In this document: positions 17,513-26,990 of the stretch, piece by piece
Position numbering within the stretch: the first letter of the stretch is position 1
Layout: each line of letters opens with the position of its first letter
DNA from: Paenibacillus_E allorhizoplanae
Lineage (GTDB): Bacteria; Bacillota; Bacilli; Paenibacillales; NBRC-103111
NCBI RefSeq assembly: GCF_927798215.1
Contig: NZ_CAKMMW010000003.1
Coordinates: 310,001 to 374,000 of the forward strand
DNA: 64,000 nt
Direction of reading: 5' to 3'
Notes under the pieces: model-generated
The model's database searches: none
Seen by the model: only the letters and a program-made list of their open reading frames with translations
What the model was told of the DNA's origin: nothing
Program-made: the position numbers and the translations under genes

Positions 17513-18646
17513 TCATTGGCTGATATCAACCATTTTTTCTGCCACAATGGGGTGTGCGAACTCGCCGCGTAAGACAGCTCCTTGTTCCACCACCACTTGT
17601 TTGTCCAAAATAACATGATCCAAATAGGCGTTCGCTTCGATCGCGCACTGATGCATCACGATACTATTCTTGATGCTAACGCCTCGATTCACCTTCACAC
17701 CGGGAAACAAAATACTATTTTCCACATAGCCTTCAATGCTGCAGCCATGAGCGATGAATGAGTTACGAATCAACGCTTGATCATGATAGGCCGTTTCCAG
17801 TTCTTCTTCCTGCCTTGTATAGACAGATTCATGGTTAATCATAAATTCATGCCATCCATGCGGTTGCAGAAGGTGCATACTATGGGCATAATAACTATCG
17901 ATCGAATCCATAATTGCCACATATCCATGATTGGCATAACCTTGAACATGAATATCGGCTAAGTGGTTCCATATGACTTCTTTCAGATACCTCTCACTGC
18001 CAAGCATCATACTTTGCTCGATCAGCTCAATGAGCAGACTTCGTTTGATCACCATCGTATCCAAATCGATATTTTGCGGTTTTAAGCTTGGCAACGCATG
18101 GTACGTTGGCGTAACCTTGACGACTCTGCCCTGGTCGTTCATTTCCAAGTTATAGGCATGACCAATATGCGCATGGCGATCCATCTCCATTAAATGCTTG
18201 TAGAGAATCGTAATATCAGCATCGTTGCCCAGATGGTAATCGATCATATTTTCAAAATTCATATGGTAAATCACACTGCTTGGAGCAAGCAGCATATACG
18301 TTTCGGTACAATTTTTCAATAAATCAAGATGACTGTATAGATGAAATAGATCTCCACGCACATCCTTAGCGAGATAACTAGGAGGGAGCACCGTTACACC
18401 GCCTTCCGCGGTCGTATCTAAGCCCCAATGATGCCCGTTACCCACATGTTCGAGGAGGGAGTCCGCTTTGTCATTCGTTAAAAGCATCACCTTCTGAATA
18501 CCTGAATTGCTCATATTGGAGAGCGCAAAGTCGACCATCCGATAACGACCGGCAAAAGGCACGGCACCTACACATCGATTGCGTGTAAGTGTAGATAAGT
18601 CATCTTGTTCATTCATCAAATTGATCATCCCAAGAACATCCTTCAT
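17513..18646 (-). CDS. glgD: GlgD, ADP-glucose pyrophosphorylase regulatory subunit
   Basis: A 377-residue homologue of GlgC. The nucleotide-binding motif GGxGxRL is lost: the N-terminus reads GMINLMNEQDDLSTLTRNR, as usual for GlgD. RYRMVDFALSNM and a C-terminal left-handed beta-helix with hexapeptide repeats are kept. In Bacillus and relatives GlgD pairs with GlgC to make the active ADP-glucose pyrophosphorylase. AAGGAGGAG precedes the ATG at 18646. It lies 23 bases after glgC. Confidence 0.92.
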   Translation of the reverse strand: MKDVLGMINLMNEQDDLSTLTRNRCVGAVPFAGRYRMVDFALSNMSNSGIQKVMLLTNDKADSLLEHVGNGHHWGLDTTAEGGVTVLPPSYLAKDVRGDLFHLYSHLDLLKNCTETYMLLAPSSVIYHMNFENMIDYHLGNDADITILYKHLMEMDRHAHIGHAYNLEMNDQGRVVKVTPTYHALPSLKPQNIDLDTMVIKRSLLIELIEQSMMLGSERYLKEVIWNHLADIHVQGYANHGYVAIMDSIDSYYAHSMHLLQPHGWHEFMINHESVYTRQEEELETAYHDQALIRNSFIAHGCSIEGYVENSILFPGVKVNRGVSIKNSIVMHQCAIEANAYLDHVILDKQVVVEQGAVLRGEFAHPIVAEKMVDISQ

Positions 18647-18669
18647 CGTACACTCCTCCTTGTCTTGGA

Positions 18670-19851
18670 TTACCCAAAGTACACCTGATTGGTCAGCTTG
18701 GCCGGAATAACAGCTGGATATTGGCGTCTTACCGTTGTTCTCTCAGCAATTGTCGTGATCTCTATCGCGTCTAACTGACCTACAACAGCTCCATCTTTAA
18801 TCATAGCGCCCTCTCCGATAATCGCATTACTGATGAGTGCGTTTTTACCAATTTGCACACCTGGCATGATGACGCTATTGAGTACTCTGCTATTTTCTCC
18901 AACCCGAACATTATCGAACACCACGGAATGACTGACATTTCCATAGATCGTCGAGCCATCCCCGATAACGGCATTATTTACTCTGGCCGTCAAGGCAACG
19001 TGAGTCTTCGAGAGATTCTTTGTTTTGGTCAGGACAGGCCACGCTTCCTGTTCCAATTGCAATTTAGGCGTATATCCCAGTAAATCCATATGGGATTCCC
19101 ATAGGCTTTGAATCGTGCCCACATCCTTCCAATATCCTTCAAACGGATACGCTGATAAATAGGCACCTCCAGCTAATAGTCCTGGAATGATATTATGTCC
19201 AAAATCATGGTCCGAAGCCTGATCTTTCGCGTCTTGTTCCAAAGATGATCGAAGAACATCCCAATTGAACAAATACACACCCATGGAAGCGAGATTACTA
19301 CCTGGCTTCAGTGGTTTCTCTTCAAAAGCTGTGACCCGGTCGTTTTCATCGGTGCTCATAATGCCAAACCGACTCGCTTCCTCCCATTTCACAGGTGTCA
19401 CGGATATGGTAACATCCGCACCAGATGCCTTGTGATGCTCGATCATCGCGCGGTAATCCATGCTGTAGATATGGTCGCTGGAAATAATTAAAACATAGCT
19501 TGGATTCTGTTCCCGGAGAAAAGCCAAATTCTGATAAATGGCATCTGCTGTCCCCGAGTAAGCATTGGGCGCACCAACTTGTCTTTCAAATAGAGAGATC
19601 CCCCCTCTATCACTCTTCATCCCCCATGCTTCCCCGTTTCCAATATGAGCATGCAGAACAGCAGGCTTGTACTGCGTCAATACGCCTACCGTGTCAATGC
19701 CCGAATGGTGGCAATTGCTTAAAGAAAAGTCAATGATTCTATATTTCCCACCAAAATGGACAGCTGGCTTTGCAATATTTTTCGTTAACGGACTAAGTCT
19801 ACTGCCCTCACCACCTGCTAAAAGCATAGCTACGCATTCCTGTTTCTTCAC
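18670..19851 (-). CDS. glgC: GlgC, glucose-1-phosphate adenylyltransferase
   Basis: A 393-residue enzyme making ADP-glucose and pyrophosphate from ATP and glucose 1-phosphate, the first committed step of bacterial glycogen synthesis. It has MLLAGGEGSRLSPLTKNIAKPAV near the N-terminus, KYRIIDFSLSNC, and a C-terminal beta-helix. I place the start at the GTG at 19851, 7 bases after the glgB stop and behind AGGATGAG. The frame extends 41 codons upstream into glgB, but those residues do not resemble GlgC. It is coupled to glgB and glgD. Confidence 0.92.
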   Translation of the reverse strand: MKKQECVAMLLAGGEGSRLSPLTKNIAKPAVHFGGKYRIIDFSLSNCHHSGIDTVGVLTQYKPAVLHAHIGNGEAWGMKSDRGGISLFERQVGAPNAYSGTADAIYQNLAFLREQNPSYVLIISSDHIYSMDYRAMIEHHKASGADVTISVTPVKWEEASRFGIMSTDENDRVTAFEEKPLKPGSNLASMGVYLFNWDVLRSSLEQDAKDQASDHDFGHNIIPGLLAGGAYLSAYPFEGYWKDVGTIQSLWESHMDLLGYTPKLQLEQEAWPVLTKTKNLSKTHVALTARVNNAVIGDGSTIYGNVSHSVVFDNVRVGENSRVLNSVIMPGVQIGKNALISNAIIGEGAMIKDGAVVGQLDAIEITTIAERTTVRRQYPAVIPAKLTNQVYFG

Positions 19852-19858
19852 TTTAATC

Positions 19859-21763
19859 TCATCCTTCCGTAGGCATATATTTGACGATAACCGCTGCAAG
19901 TGGCGGTATGTTAACTGAAATACTTTGAGGATACCCCTGACAAAACCATTCCTGGGTTTCCAAACTATGGTCATTCGTTATTCCTGAACCGCCAAATTCC
20001 AACTTATCGCTGTTAAAAACCTCCCGATAGCGCCCAGGCTCCATGACCCCAAGGCGATATCCCTCATGCGTTTCAGGCTTGAAATTGCTGATGATAATTA
20101 GCTGCTCATTGTTCGTCTTCGATTTTCGCAAGAGCGTCACCAGACCATCCTCTTTCTCATCCGCAACTAATGAGGTAAAGCCGTTCGACTCGAAATCCAG
20201 TTCCCACAATGCTTTTTCTGCTATGTAAAAATGATTCATCCGTTTCACAAATTCCGCAAATTGTTGATGCTCTTCATTCCTAAGCAATCCCCATACCAAG
20301 GAATCCTCTGAATTCCAATCGTCCATTTGACCGAATTCAGTACCCATAAAAAGCAGCTTTTTACCCGGATGTCCCATCATATACGTATAAAGCACACGCA
20401 GATTAGCAAAACGCTGCCAATTATCTTCCCCAGACATTTTACCTAACAAGGATTTGCTCGGATAATTCATTTCGTCATGAGAATAAGGCAAGACATAATT
20501 CTCATCGCTTGTCCCCAGCAGTGACCGCGTTAACCGATCTTCCTGTCCGACGCGTTCGCTCTGATTTTTCTTCATATATTCCAGCGTATCGGAGGTAAAG
20601 GCTAAATTCCATTTGTAATTAAACCCTAGTCCTCCATACTCAACAGGTGTAGTGACACCCGGATATGCGCTGGAGTCTTCTGCAATCATAAGCACATTAG
20701 GATACCTGGAAAATACGACCGCATTTAATTTTTGTAGAAATGCAATCCCTTCCAGATGCTCCTCTCCACCCTGTTCGTTTCGAATGTATTCCTCTTCTGG
20801 CCGATTAAAATTCAGCGTTAGCAGACTATAGACGGCATCGACTCTTAGTCCATCGACATGATACATATCCATCCAAAAGAGAGCATTCGAAATTAAATAG
20901 CTAATGACTTCCGGCTTCCCATAATCGAAAATATACGTCCCCCACGTCGGATTCTCACCTTTGCGACTATCTGCATACTCATAGAGGGGGGAGCCGTCAA
21001 AACGGGATAAGCCATGCGCATCTTTGCAAAAATGAGCAGGGACCCAATCCATAATCACGCCGATCCCCTTTTGATGACAACGATCCACAAAATACATAAA
21101 GTCTTTCGGTGATCCATAACGGCTTGTCACCGAATAGTAGCTGGTTACCTGATATCCCCACGATGAGTCAAGTGGATGTTCGGCAAGTGGCATGAGCTCA
21201 ATATGGGTATACCCTCGCTCGTGAACGTAATCGACGAGCTCATCAGCTAATTCCACATAACTATAAAATCCGCCATCCTCCTTGCGCTTCCAACTGCCCA
21301 AATGCACTTCATAGATGAGAAGCGGCTGCTGCAAGTGTTGATTCGACGTATTATTCGCCAACCAGTCTTCATCCTGCCAGTCATAATTATCAAGCGAAGC
21401 AATAATGGAAGCGGTTTCCGGTCGAACCTCCGTTTGAAACGCATATGGGTCCGCCTTCAGATAACGATCTCCATCCAGCGTAACGATTTCATATTTATAT
21501 AAAGTGCCTTCTTCCAGCTCGGGTATGAACAGTGTCCAAATACCTTCCTGCATGGTCATAGCATGATGAGTGCCATCCCAACCATTAAAACTTCCGGATA
21601 CGTTCACCTGCTTGGCATTCGGTGCCCACACAGCGAAGTTGACTCCTTTGCAGCCATCGCGTTCTTCCAAATGTGCTCCAAGAAATTGATAGCTTTGATA
21701 CTGTGTGCCCTCATGCAGCAAATAAAGCGCATCCGTGTTTGATTTCGAGGCGATCATTGTCAT
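19859..21763 (-). CDS. glgB: GlgB, 1,4-alpha-glucan branching enzyme
   Basis: A GH13 branching enzyme of about 634 residues. The N-terminal CBM48 (VNFAVWAPNAKQVNVSGSFNGW) precedes the TIM barrel with VDGLRVDAV (catalytic Asp about 307), MIAEDSSAYPGV (catalytic Glu) and YSHDEMNY. It introduces alpha-1,6 branches into glycogen. Three ATGs lie close together; the one at 21763 has correct spacing from GGGGAGG, whereas 21769 is too near. It heads a five-gene operon glgB-glgC-glgD-PPK2-DUF1003. No glgA or glgP lies in the window. Confidence 0.92.
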   Translation of the reverse strand: MTMIASKSNTDALYLLHEGTQYQSYQFLGAHLEERDGCKGVNFAVWAPNAKQVNVSGSFNGWDGTHHAMTMQEGIWTLFIPELEEGTLYKYEIVTLDGDRYLKADPYAFQTEVRPETASIIASLDNYDWQDEDWLANNTSNQHLQQPLLIYEVHLGSWKRKEDGGFYSYVELADELVDYVHERGYTHIELMPLAEHPLDSSWGYQVTSYYSVTSRYGSPKDFMYFVDRCHQKGIGVIMDWVPAHFCKDAHGLSRFDGSPLYEYADSRKGENPTWGTYIFDYGKPEVISYLISNALFWMDMYHVDGLRVDAVYSLLTLNFNRPEEEYIRNEQGGEEHLEGIAFLQKLNAVVFSRYPNVLMIAEDSSAYPGVTTPVEYGGLGFNYKWNLAFTSDTLEYMKKNQSERVGQEDRLTRSLLGTSDENYVLPYSHDEMNYPSKSLLGKMSGEDNWQRFANLRVLYTYMMGHPGKKLLFMGTEFGQMDDWNSEDSLVWGLLRNEEHQQFAEFVKRMNHFYIAEKALWELDFESNGFTSLVADEKEDGLVTLLRKSKTNNEQLIIISNFKPETHEGYRLGVMEPGRYREVFNSDKLEFGGSGITNDHSLETQEWFCQGYPQSISVNIPPLAAVIVKYMPTEG

Positions 21764-21849
21764 GCTCATTCCTCCCCAGTGTTGTTATTTAATGCTAATT
21801 ACACGCATATGGATAGATTGAAACAACGAACTTATAACTTTTTGCAGCA

Positions 21850-21888
21850 CAAAAAAAAAACACGATGCCATTTTGGCTCGTGTTTTTT
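21850..21888 (-). terminator. Terminator after the cupin gene
   Basis: Arms CACGA and TCGTG with an inner GCCA/TGGC stem are flanked by A and T runs. It lies about 54 bases after the cupin stop at 21942. Confidence 0.75.
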
Positions 21889-21941
21889 GAACAGTAAATT
21901 TATTTAGCGCTTTTGCTGTTATAACATCGATTCCGCGCGTC

Positions 21942-22337
21942 TTAGGACTGATATTCATCATCAGTGACTTGCTCCAGCCATTCGACCGCCTTGCCATCAA
22001 GACGTTCTTGAATGGCAATATGTGTCATAGCTGTGGTGGGCGAAGCTCCGTGCCAGTGCTTTATTCCAGGTGGGAACCAGACCACATCCCCAGGGCGAAT
22101 TTCTTCGATTGGCCCCCCCAATCGTTGAGCCCGTCCTACCCCTGCCGTTACGATCAGCGTTTGACCCAGCGGATGTGTATGCCACGCTGTCCGTGCGCCG
22201 GGTTCGAACGTAACACTTGCACTTGCTACGCGTGCAGGCTCAGCTGCTTCAAATAATGGATCGATCCGAACCGTTCCCGTGAAATAATCAGATGGTCCTT
22301 TACCCGAAGGTTGGGATCCTGCTCTTTTGATTTCCAT
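21942..22337 (-). CDS. Cupin-domain protein
   Basis: A 131-residue single-domain cupin. Likely metal ligands are visible in WHTHPLGQTLIVTAG and in the second motif PGDVVWFPPGIKHWHGA. Such proteins are often annotated as quercetin-dioxygenase-like or carboxymuconolactone-decarboxylase-associated cupins; the reaction is not predictable. The ATG at 22337 follows GGAGGT. It is monocistronic between the glycogen operon and the two-component genes, with no functional link evident. Confidence 0.85.
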   Translation of the reverse strand: MEIKRAGSQPSGKGPSDYFTGTVRIDPLFEAAEPARVASASVTFEPGARTAWHTHPLGQTLIVTAGVGRAQRLGGPIEEIRPGDVVWFPPGIKHWHGASPTTAMTHIAIQERLDGKAVEWLEQVTDDEYQS

Positions 22338-22556
22338 TTTCTAATTACCTCCGTAAAAGTTACGTATTTGTTGTCGCGTTGTTGTAAACATAATGATACC
22401 AAAAGGGATGGCTAAATTAAATTCTCGCTAGCGCATACGCCATAAAATTTCTATTAACTGAAAAATATACAGATATTTGTGCGAGTTTTTTCGAAACTGC
22501 CGACGCTGCTGACGACGACTGTGTGGCAAGAACTAGCATCGCATAAAGGAATGAGC

Positions 22557-22597
22557 AAAGACAAGCCCTTCCCTTATTAGATGAGGAGCTTGTCTTT
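22557..22597 (-). terminator. Hairpin directly after the response regulator
   Basis: Perfect 10-base arms AAAGACAAGC and GCTTGTCTTT begin within 2 bases of the stop at 22599. The T run is short, so termination is likely but not certain. Confidence 0.55.
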
Positions 22598-22598
22598 C

Positions 22599-23696
22599 TT
22601 ATGAAATCACATCCTCTAGTCGAAGATCTGGCGATGTTCCAAGCTCTCGCTGGAGCAGTTGCTCTAATTCGCGATATTGCTTCATCGCTTCGTTCTTCCG
22701 GCCTAGCTCCGTATACAACCGCATCATTTTGTAATGGATGTCTTCTCTCATGGGATCGATCTTCAACATTTCCCCGTAGTAATGCAGCGTTTGCTGCTGA
22801 CGGTCATGTGTCCGATGATGCTGAGCGGTCAGCTCCAGCAAATCAATGTACTGTTGCTCTAGCGAGCGACTGATCTCGATGGCCCACTCATAGGACCTGC
22901 CTTTCAACAGCGGTCCCTTATAGAGGGCTTCCGCCTTTTCCAACAAGACTGCACTCTCACTGGGTGCTCTTCTAATTTCCTTAATTAATCGCTCGAACTC
23001 ATACAGATCGCACTTCAGGTCATCGGTTTCTAAGCGTATCTCGTTGCTTGTCGTTGTAATCCCGCCGCCAGACCGGTCGTATCCGACTGCTTTACGGATA
23101 GCGTACAGCGTCGAATTCAAATTCTTCAATGCGTTGTCTGGGGCCAGATTCTGCCACAACGTTTCCGTCACTTCTTCCCGAGCGACCGTTCTTTTGCAAG
23201 CCAAAAAAGCAAATAACTCCTCGGTTTTCGGAGTCCGCAATCGAATCGCTTCTTTCTTCCCTTCGATCGTACGGCCTATAATTTTAAAACCACCAAACAG
23301 TTGAACGTCCAGGTTCGGGGCGGGATCGTCCTGCCGACGAACCCTTTGAATCTTCTCCATGGTAACGGCCAGCCTCTCCGACGTAACAGGCTTTACGATA
23401 TAGTCCAGCACGTTAATCGCATAGGCCCTAACCGCGTACTCGTCGGAACCCGTCACTAACACGATATCGATATTTCGCCGCAAATCCGTTAGCAACGCCG
23501 ACAATCTCATTCCGTTAATATCGGGCATGGAGATATCTAGAAAGGCGACATCGACGTCATGCTCTTTGGCATAATCATATCCTTCTTGGGGATCTAAGAA
23601 TGTCCCGATACTCCCGATTCCACCGATTTCCGACAAGAGGCGCTTCAATCTCCTTATCGCCATTTCCTCGTCGTCTACGATCATCAATCGCAGCAT
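22599..23696 (-). CDS. Response regulator with SARP-type output (receiver, winged helix, BTAD)
   Basis: A 365-residue protein. The receiver domain (1-120) has MIVDDEE and phospho-acceptor Asp in FLDISMPD (about 54), with Thr in LVTGSDEYAV. A winged helix (about 135-225; LRTPKTEELFAFLACKR) and a BTAD helical-repeat domain (about 230-360; LYEFERLIKEIR) follow, as in SARP activators. It starts 3 bases after the hybrid kinase stop, so it is its partner. The target is unknown; the SLH propeller gene upstream is a candidate. Confidence 0.9.
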   Translation of the reverse strand: MLRLMIVDDEEMAIRRLKRLLSEIGGIGSIGTFLDPQEGYDYAKEHDVDVAFLDISMPDINGMRLSALLTDLRRNIDIVLVTGSDEYAVRAYAINVLDYIVKPVTSERLAVTMEKIQRVRRQDDPAPNLDVQLFGGFKIIGRTIEGKKEAIRLRTPKTEELFAFLACKRTVAREEVTETLWQNLAPDNALKNLNSTLYAIRKAVGYDRSGGGITTTSNEIRLETDDLKCDLYEFERLIKEIRRAPSESAVLLEKAEALYKGPLLKGRSYEWAIEISRSLEQQYIDLLELTAQHHRTHDRQQQTLHYYGEMLKIDPMREDIHYKMMRLYTELGRKNEAMKQYRELEQLLQRELGTSPDLRLEDVIS

Positions 23697-23699
23697 ACG

Positions 23700-26600
23700 C
23701 TACGTCTCCCCTCTTTCTAAAATGTGGCTTGTCGACAATTCCATCTCCACACGCGTACCTTCGCCCTCTCGGCTGTCGATGCACAATGTTGTTCCATACA
23801 GCAATCGCAGGCGCTGACTAATATTCCACAATCCAATGCCTCCGACAGTCGTATCGGGCTTCATGACTGACTTCAACTGACCTTCATTCATGCCGCAGCC
23901 ATTGTCTTCAATGCGTATCCATATATCACCTTGTACCCGTTCGATGACGGTCAATTTCACCGTCCCCCCTTTCGAACGGGACATAATGCCGTGTCGAATC
24001 GCGTTCTCGACAATCGGCTGAATGACAAGAGGGGGGATCATGACCCCCAAATTTGCCTCCAAGACGTATTCCACCTGCAGCCTCGCGCCAAATCTTGCCT
24101 GCTCAATGGCTACATAAGATTTGACAAGCTCCAACTCGTTCTCCAGCGTAGTCAACGCTTCAAGGTGCTTGAAATCAAAACTGCTTCTCAAATACCGCGA
24201 CAATCGGAGCGTAAGCTGCTCCGCCTGTTCGGCATCCATCACGCACAGTTCGGCGATCGCCGTAAGCGCGTTATACAGAAAATGCGGTTTGATCTGCGAA
24301 CGTAGAAAAGCGATCTCTGCATTTCTGGCCAGCTTGACCGAAGATTTCAGCTCGGTCAAATTACGTACGCGGGCCATCAATTCCTCGGATTCAAACGGCT
24401 TAGCGACGACATCGTTCGCTCCATTTTCTAGCGCAATCCGAATATCCTCGCTGCTGTTGCGGGCCGTCAGCACGAGCACTGGCAATTCGAACGGCGAGAA
24501 TCTTTCCCGTATGCGCCCAAGAACTTCGTAGCCGGACATGTCCGACATGATGAGATCCAGTACGACAAGGGAAATATCCGGATGACTGAACAATGTTTCC
24601 AAAGCTAATTGCCCACGGTCGACAACGATGAAAGTGCGCTCTTCCAGCTTGAACATGTTCATCATACTTTGAAGATTGGCAAAGTTGTCATTCACCAGCA
24701 GGATTGGTTCCTTTTCTTTCCCCGCAACATAAAGTGGATACTCGGTAGGGTGCATGCTGAAAGTTCCGGACAATGGCAATTCGACTGATTCAGCCAACCT
24801 TCCGTCGCCATCCAGTTTCAACTTATCACCTGCCAGGGGCAGCGTGAAGCGGAATGTCACCCCCCTACCCGGCTCTGAATCAACTTCGATATGTCCGCCG
24901 TGCAGCTCCACCAGACGTTTCGTAATGCTGAGCCCGAGCCCGGTGCCGCCGTAATCGGCCGCTCCGCCTTGTTCGAAATCTAGGAAAATGCGTTCGCGCA
25001 TATCTGCAGCGATCCCAATCCCTGTATCTCTCACTCGCACTTCCATCCATTCTCCCCTAGTTTCTGTGCTCACTTCGACGGTCCCTTGATTGGAAAACTT
25101 AATCGCATTACTGATTAAATTATGCAAAATTTGAATGAGACGATTACCGTCCGCATAAACGAGAGGCAAGTGATCCGGTACGTTGTTAATGAGCTTCGTG
25201 CTACTACCCTCCAGCAAAAAGCCGTGAATCTGAATAACCGATTCCACATATGATTTCACATCGACTGTGCTTCTTTGTAACGCCAAATCACCGTGCTTGA
25301 GTTTTGAGTAATCGAGCAACTCGTTTACGAGCATCATCAGCCTTCTGCCGCTATCAACCACGATGGACATGTTGCGAGCCTGCTTGTCTGTAAGCGTCCC
25401 CTCCACTCCCTTAAGCAGTGACTGTGAAATATTAACGATCGCATTCAGCGGTGTCCGCAATTCATGAGACGTATTCGACAGAAAGTCGTCTTTGATTTTA
25501 TCGAGCCGCAACAGTTGGTCTTTCATCCTGTCAACTGTCTGGTAAGCTTCAAAAAAGCGCAGTACTACTACAGGTACCATCACGACATTAAAAATAATGA
25601 TGCAAAACTGCGCCAGCGAAGCGCTGCTATGGATCCCCATTGCGAAAAAAATAACGTCCAGTGAATACATATTAATCATCAGGACAGCCACACACAGCAT
25701 CAGTAATTTAAACCGTGACCCTCGCTCGCCTCGGACGAACAATTGTGCAGATACGAGAAAATTCCAAAATTGAACGATTTGGTACAGGAGAACAATATAA
25801 ATCTGAATTGGCGTATACGCACGGATGGATAGCAATGGAATAAGGAGCATAAATCCAATCAGCACGAACGATACTCCTTGTGTAATCCGTAGTGACAGCT
25901 TGCTTCGATGCAAATGATGGAAAAAAAGCGCTAATGCCAAACAACCGGAAACCGAAACGAAATCCTTGATTTTATATAAGACATCGAAAGATAATCTGCC
26001 TTCCAACAAAAAAAACAGCGATCGCTCTCCCATTAGCCCGTGATACAGCCCAAACATCAGACAGATGGACGCCAATAGGAAAAGCGAATTGTCTTTGATG
26101 CGATAAGCGGAGGCAGCTACGAAACAGATCAAATAAATCAGCGTCAGCGTACAGAGAATACCTAGTACGAAAAAATCTTTACTGAGCGCTAGCTGCCGTT
26201 CTGCGATCAATTGGTCGGCTGACCCAAAGCGCAACGAATCGACGATACCTGAATTTACATAATCGTAGTTAGCCGCTTGCACGATAATCTCGATGCGTCC
26301 CTGGTTCGCGGAAAAAACGCCAAGCTGCGGGCGGTTTCCCGAGCGATAGCCCGATTTGTTGTCGCCTGACGTTTGCCCATCCGCAAGCAGCTTGACTTCG
26401 TTCACATAAATCTCGCTGGCAAAACGAATATTCGTTTTCTTCAGTGCCAACTCTCCGGAATAGGAAAGCCCCGTCAACACCATCCTGTACGTAGCCGCTC
26501 CATAAACCGGGAGCTCGTCGCCATTAATCAGCTTCCCGTTCCACGGGGAGGGGACTTTCATATAAGAAACACCGCTACTATCAGGGAATTTCGATGGTTC

Positions 26601-26870
26601 TCGGAAGTCATCCGGCGTAAGCAACTGGTTCCAGTAGAACTCCCATTCGCCATCCAACAGGATAACTGGATCGTCTTCGGGACTCCACCGCGCAAGATCT
26701 AAGACGCCATTCTGCACAATCCATTGGTTTTGCTGCTCGCCGCCTCCAACCTTCCCAGAAAGAGGTACGAGCGAAAAACCGATCAATCCGATAACAGTGA
26801 CAAGCAAGACCCTTGCAACCCAAAATATTCTTTCGTTTTGAATCAGGTTCACCTCCTCCTTCCAGTACAA
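23700..26870 (-). CDS. Hybrid sensor with 7TMR-DISM input and two histidine kinase cores
   Basis: About 1050 residues. The order is: a membrane helix (about 15-35); an extracellular beta-sandwich (about 50-215; LLDGEWEFYWNQLL); seven membrane helices (about 225-420); HisKA with SHELRTPLNA (His about 468); HATPase (GTGLGLSI); a receiver (VVLDLIMSDM, Asp in VLD); a second kinase of the LytS/YesM type with QIKPHFLYN (about 865); and a second HATPase. The start is odd. The longest frame opens with TTG at 26870 without a ribosome binding site, while a perfect AAGGAGGAGGTGA lies just inside it; GTG, CTG or ATT codons there are the better-placed candidates. It is coupled to the SARP regulator. The ligand is unknown; the outer domain may bind a carbohydrate. 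Confidence 0.88.
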   Translation of the reverse strand: MYWKEEVNLIQNERIFWVARVLLVTVIGLIGFSLVPLSGKVGGGEQQNQWIVQNGVLDLARWSPEDDPVILLDGEWEFYWNQLLTPDDFREPSKFPDSSGVSYMKVPSPWNGKLINGDELPVYGAATYRMVLTGLSYSGELALKKTNIRFASEIYVNEVKLLADGQTSGDNKSGYRSGNRPQLGVFSANQGRIEIIVQAANYDYVNSGIVDSLRFGSADQLIAERQLALSKDFFVLGILCTLTLIYLICFVAASAYRIKDNSLFLLASICLMFGLYHGLMGERSLFFLLEGRLSFDVLYKIKDFVSVSGCLALALFFHHLHRSKLSLRITQGVSFVLIGFMLLIPLLSIRAYTPIQIYIVLLYQIVQFWNFLVSAQLFVRGERGSRFKLLMLCVAVLMINMYSLDVIFFAMGIHSSASLAQFCIIIFNVVMVPVVVLRFFEAYQTVDRMKDQLLRLDKIKDDFLSNTSHELRTPLNAIVNISQSLLKGVEGTLTDKQARNMSIVVDSGRRLMMLVNELLDYSKLKHGDLALQRSTVDVKSYVESVIQIHGFLLEGSSTKLINNVPDHLPLVYADGNRLIQILHNLISNAIKFSNQGTVEVSTETRGEWMEVRVRDTGIGIAADMRERIFLDFEQGGAADYGGTGLGLSITKRLVELHGGHIEVDSEPGRGVTFRFTLPLAGDKLKLDGDGRLAESVELPLSGTFSMHPTEYPLYVAGKEKEPILLVNDNFANLQSMMNMFKLEERTFIVVDRGQLALETLFSHPDISLVVLDLIMSDMSGYEVLGRIRERFSPFELPVLVLTARNSSEDIRIALENGANDVVAKPFESEELMARVRNLTELKSSVKLARNAEIAFLRSQIKPHFLYNALTAIAELCVMDAEQAEQLTLRLSRYLRSSFDFKHLEALTTLENELELVKSYVAIEQARFGARLQVEYVLEANLGVMIPPLVIQPIVENAIRHGIMSRSKGGTVKLTVIERVQGDIWIRIEDNGCGMNEGQLKSVMKPDTTVGGIGLWNISQRLRLLYGTTLCIDSREGEGTRVEMELSTSHILERGET

Positions 26871-26939
26871 TTACTTAACGATATAAACTATTTCGTTGTC
26901 GTCATCGTGAATTCCTATTCGCTATGCGGCTTACAATGA

Positions 26940-26970
26940 AAATAAAACCGCTTCGATACGAAGCGGTTTC
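26940..26970 (-). terminator. Terminator after the SLH propeller gene
   Basis: Perfect 11-base arms AAACCGCTTCG and CGAAGCGGTTT with a 3-base loop are followed by a T-rich tail on the minus strand. It separates the SLH gene (stop 26991) from the kinase gene. Confidence 0.85.
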
Positions 26971-26990
26971 TTTGTCTGAATAACACGTGC

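Noticed and set aside
19852..19974. 41-codon N-terminal extension of GlgC
   Set aside because: It overlaps the end of glgB in another frame and does not resemble GlgC; the GTG at 19851 directly precedes the conserved sequence.
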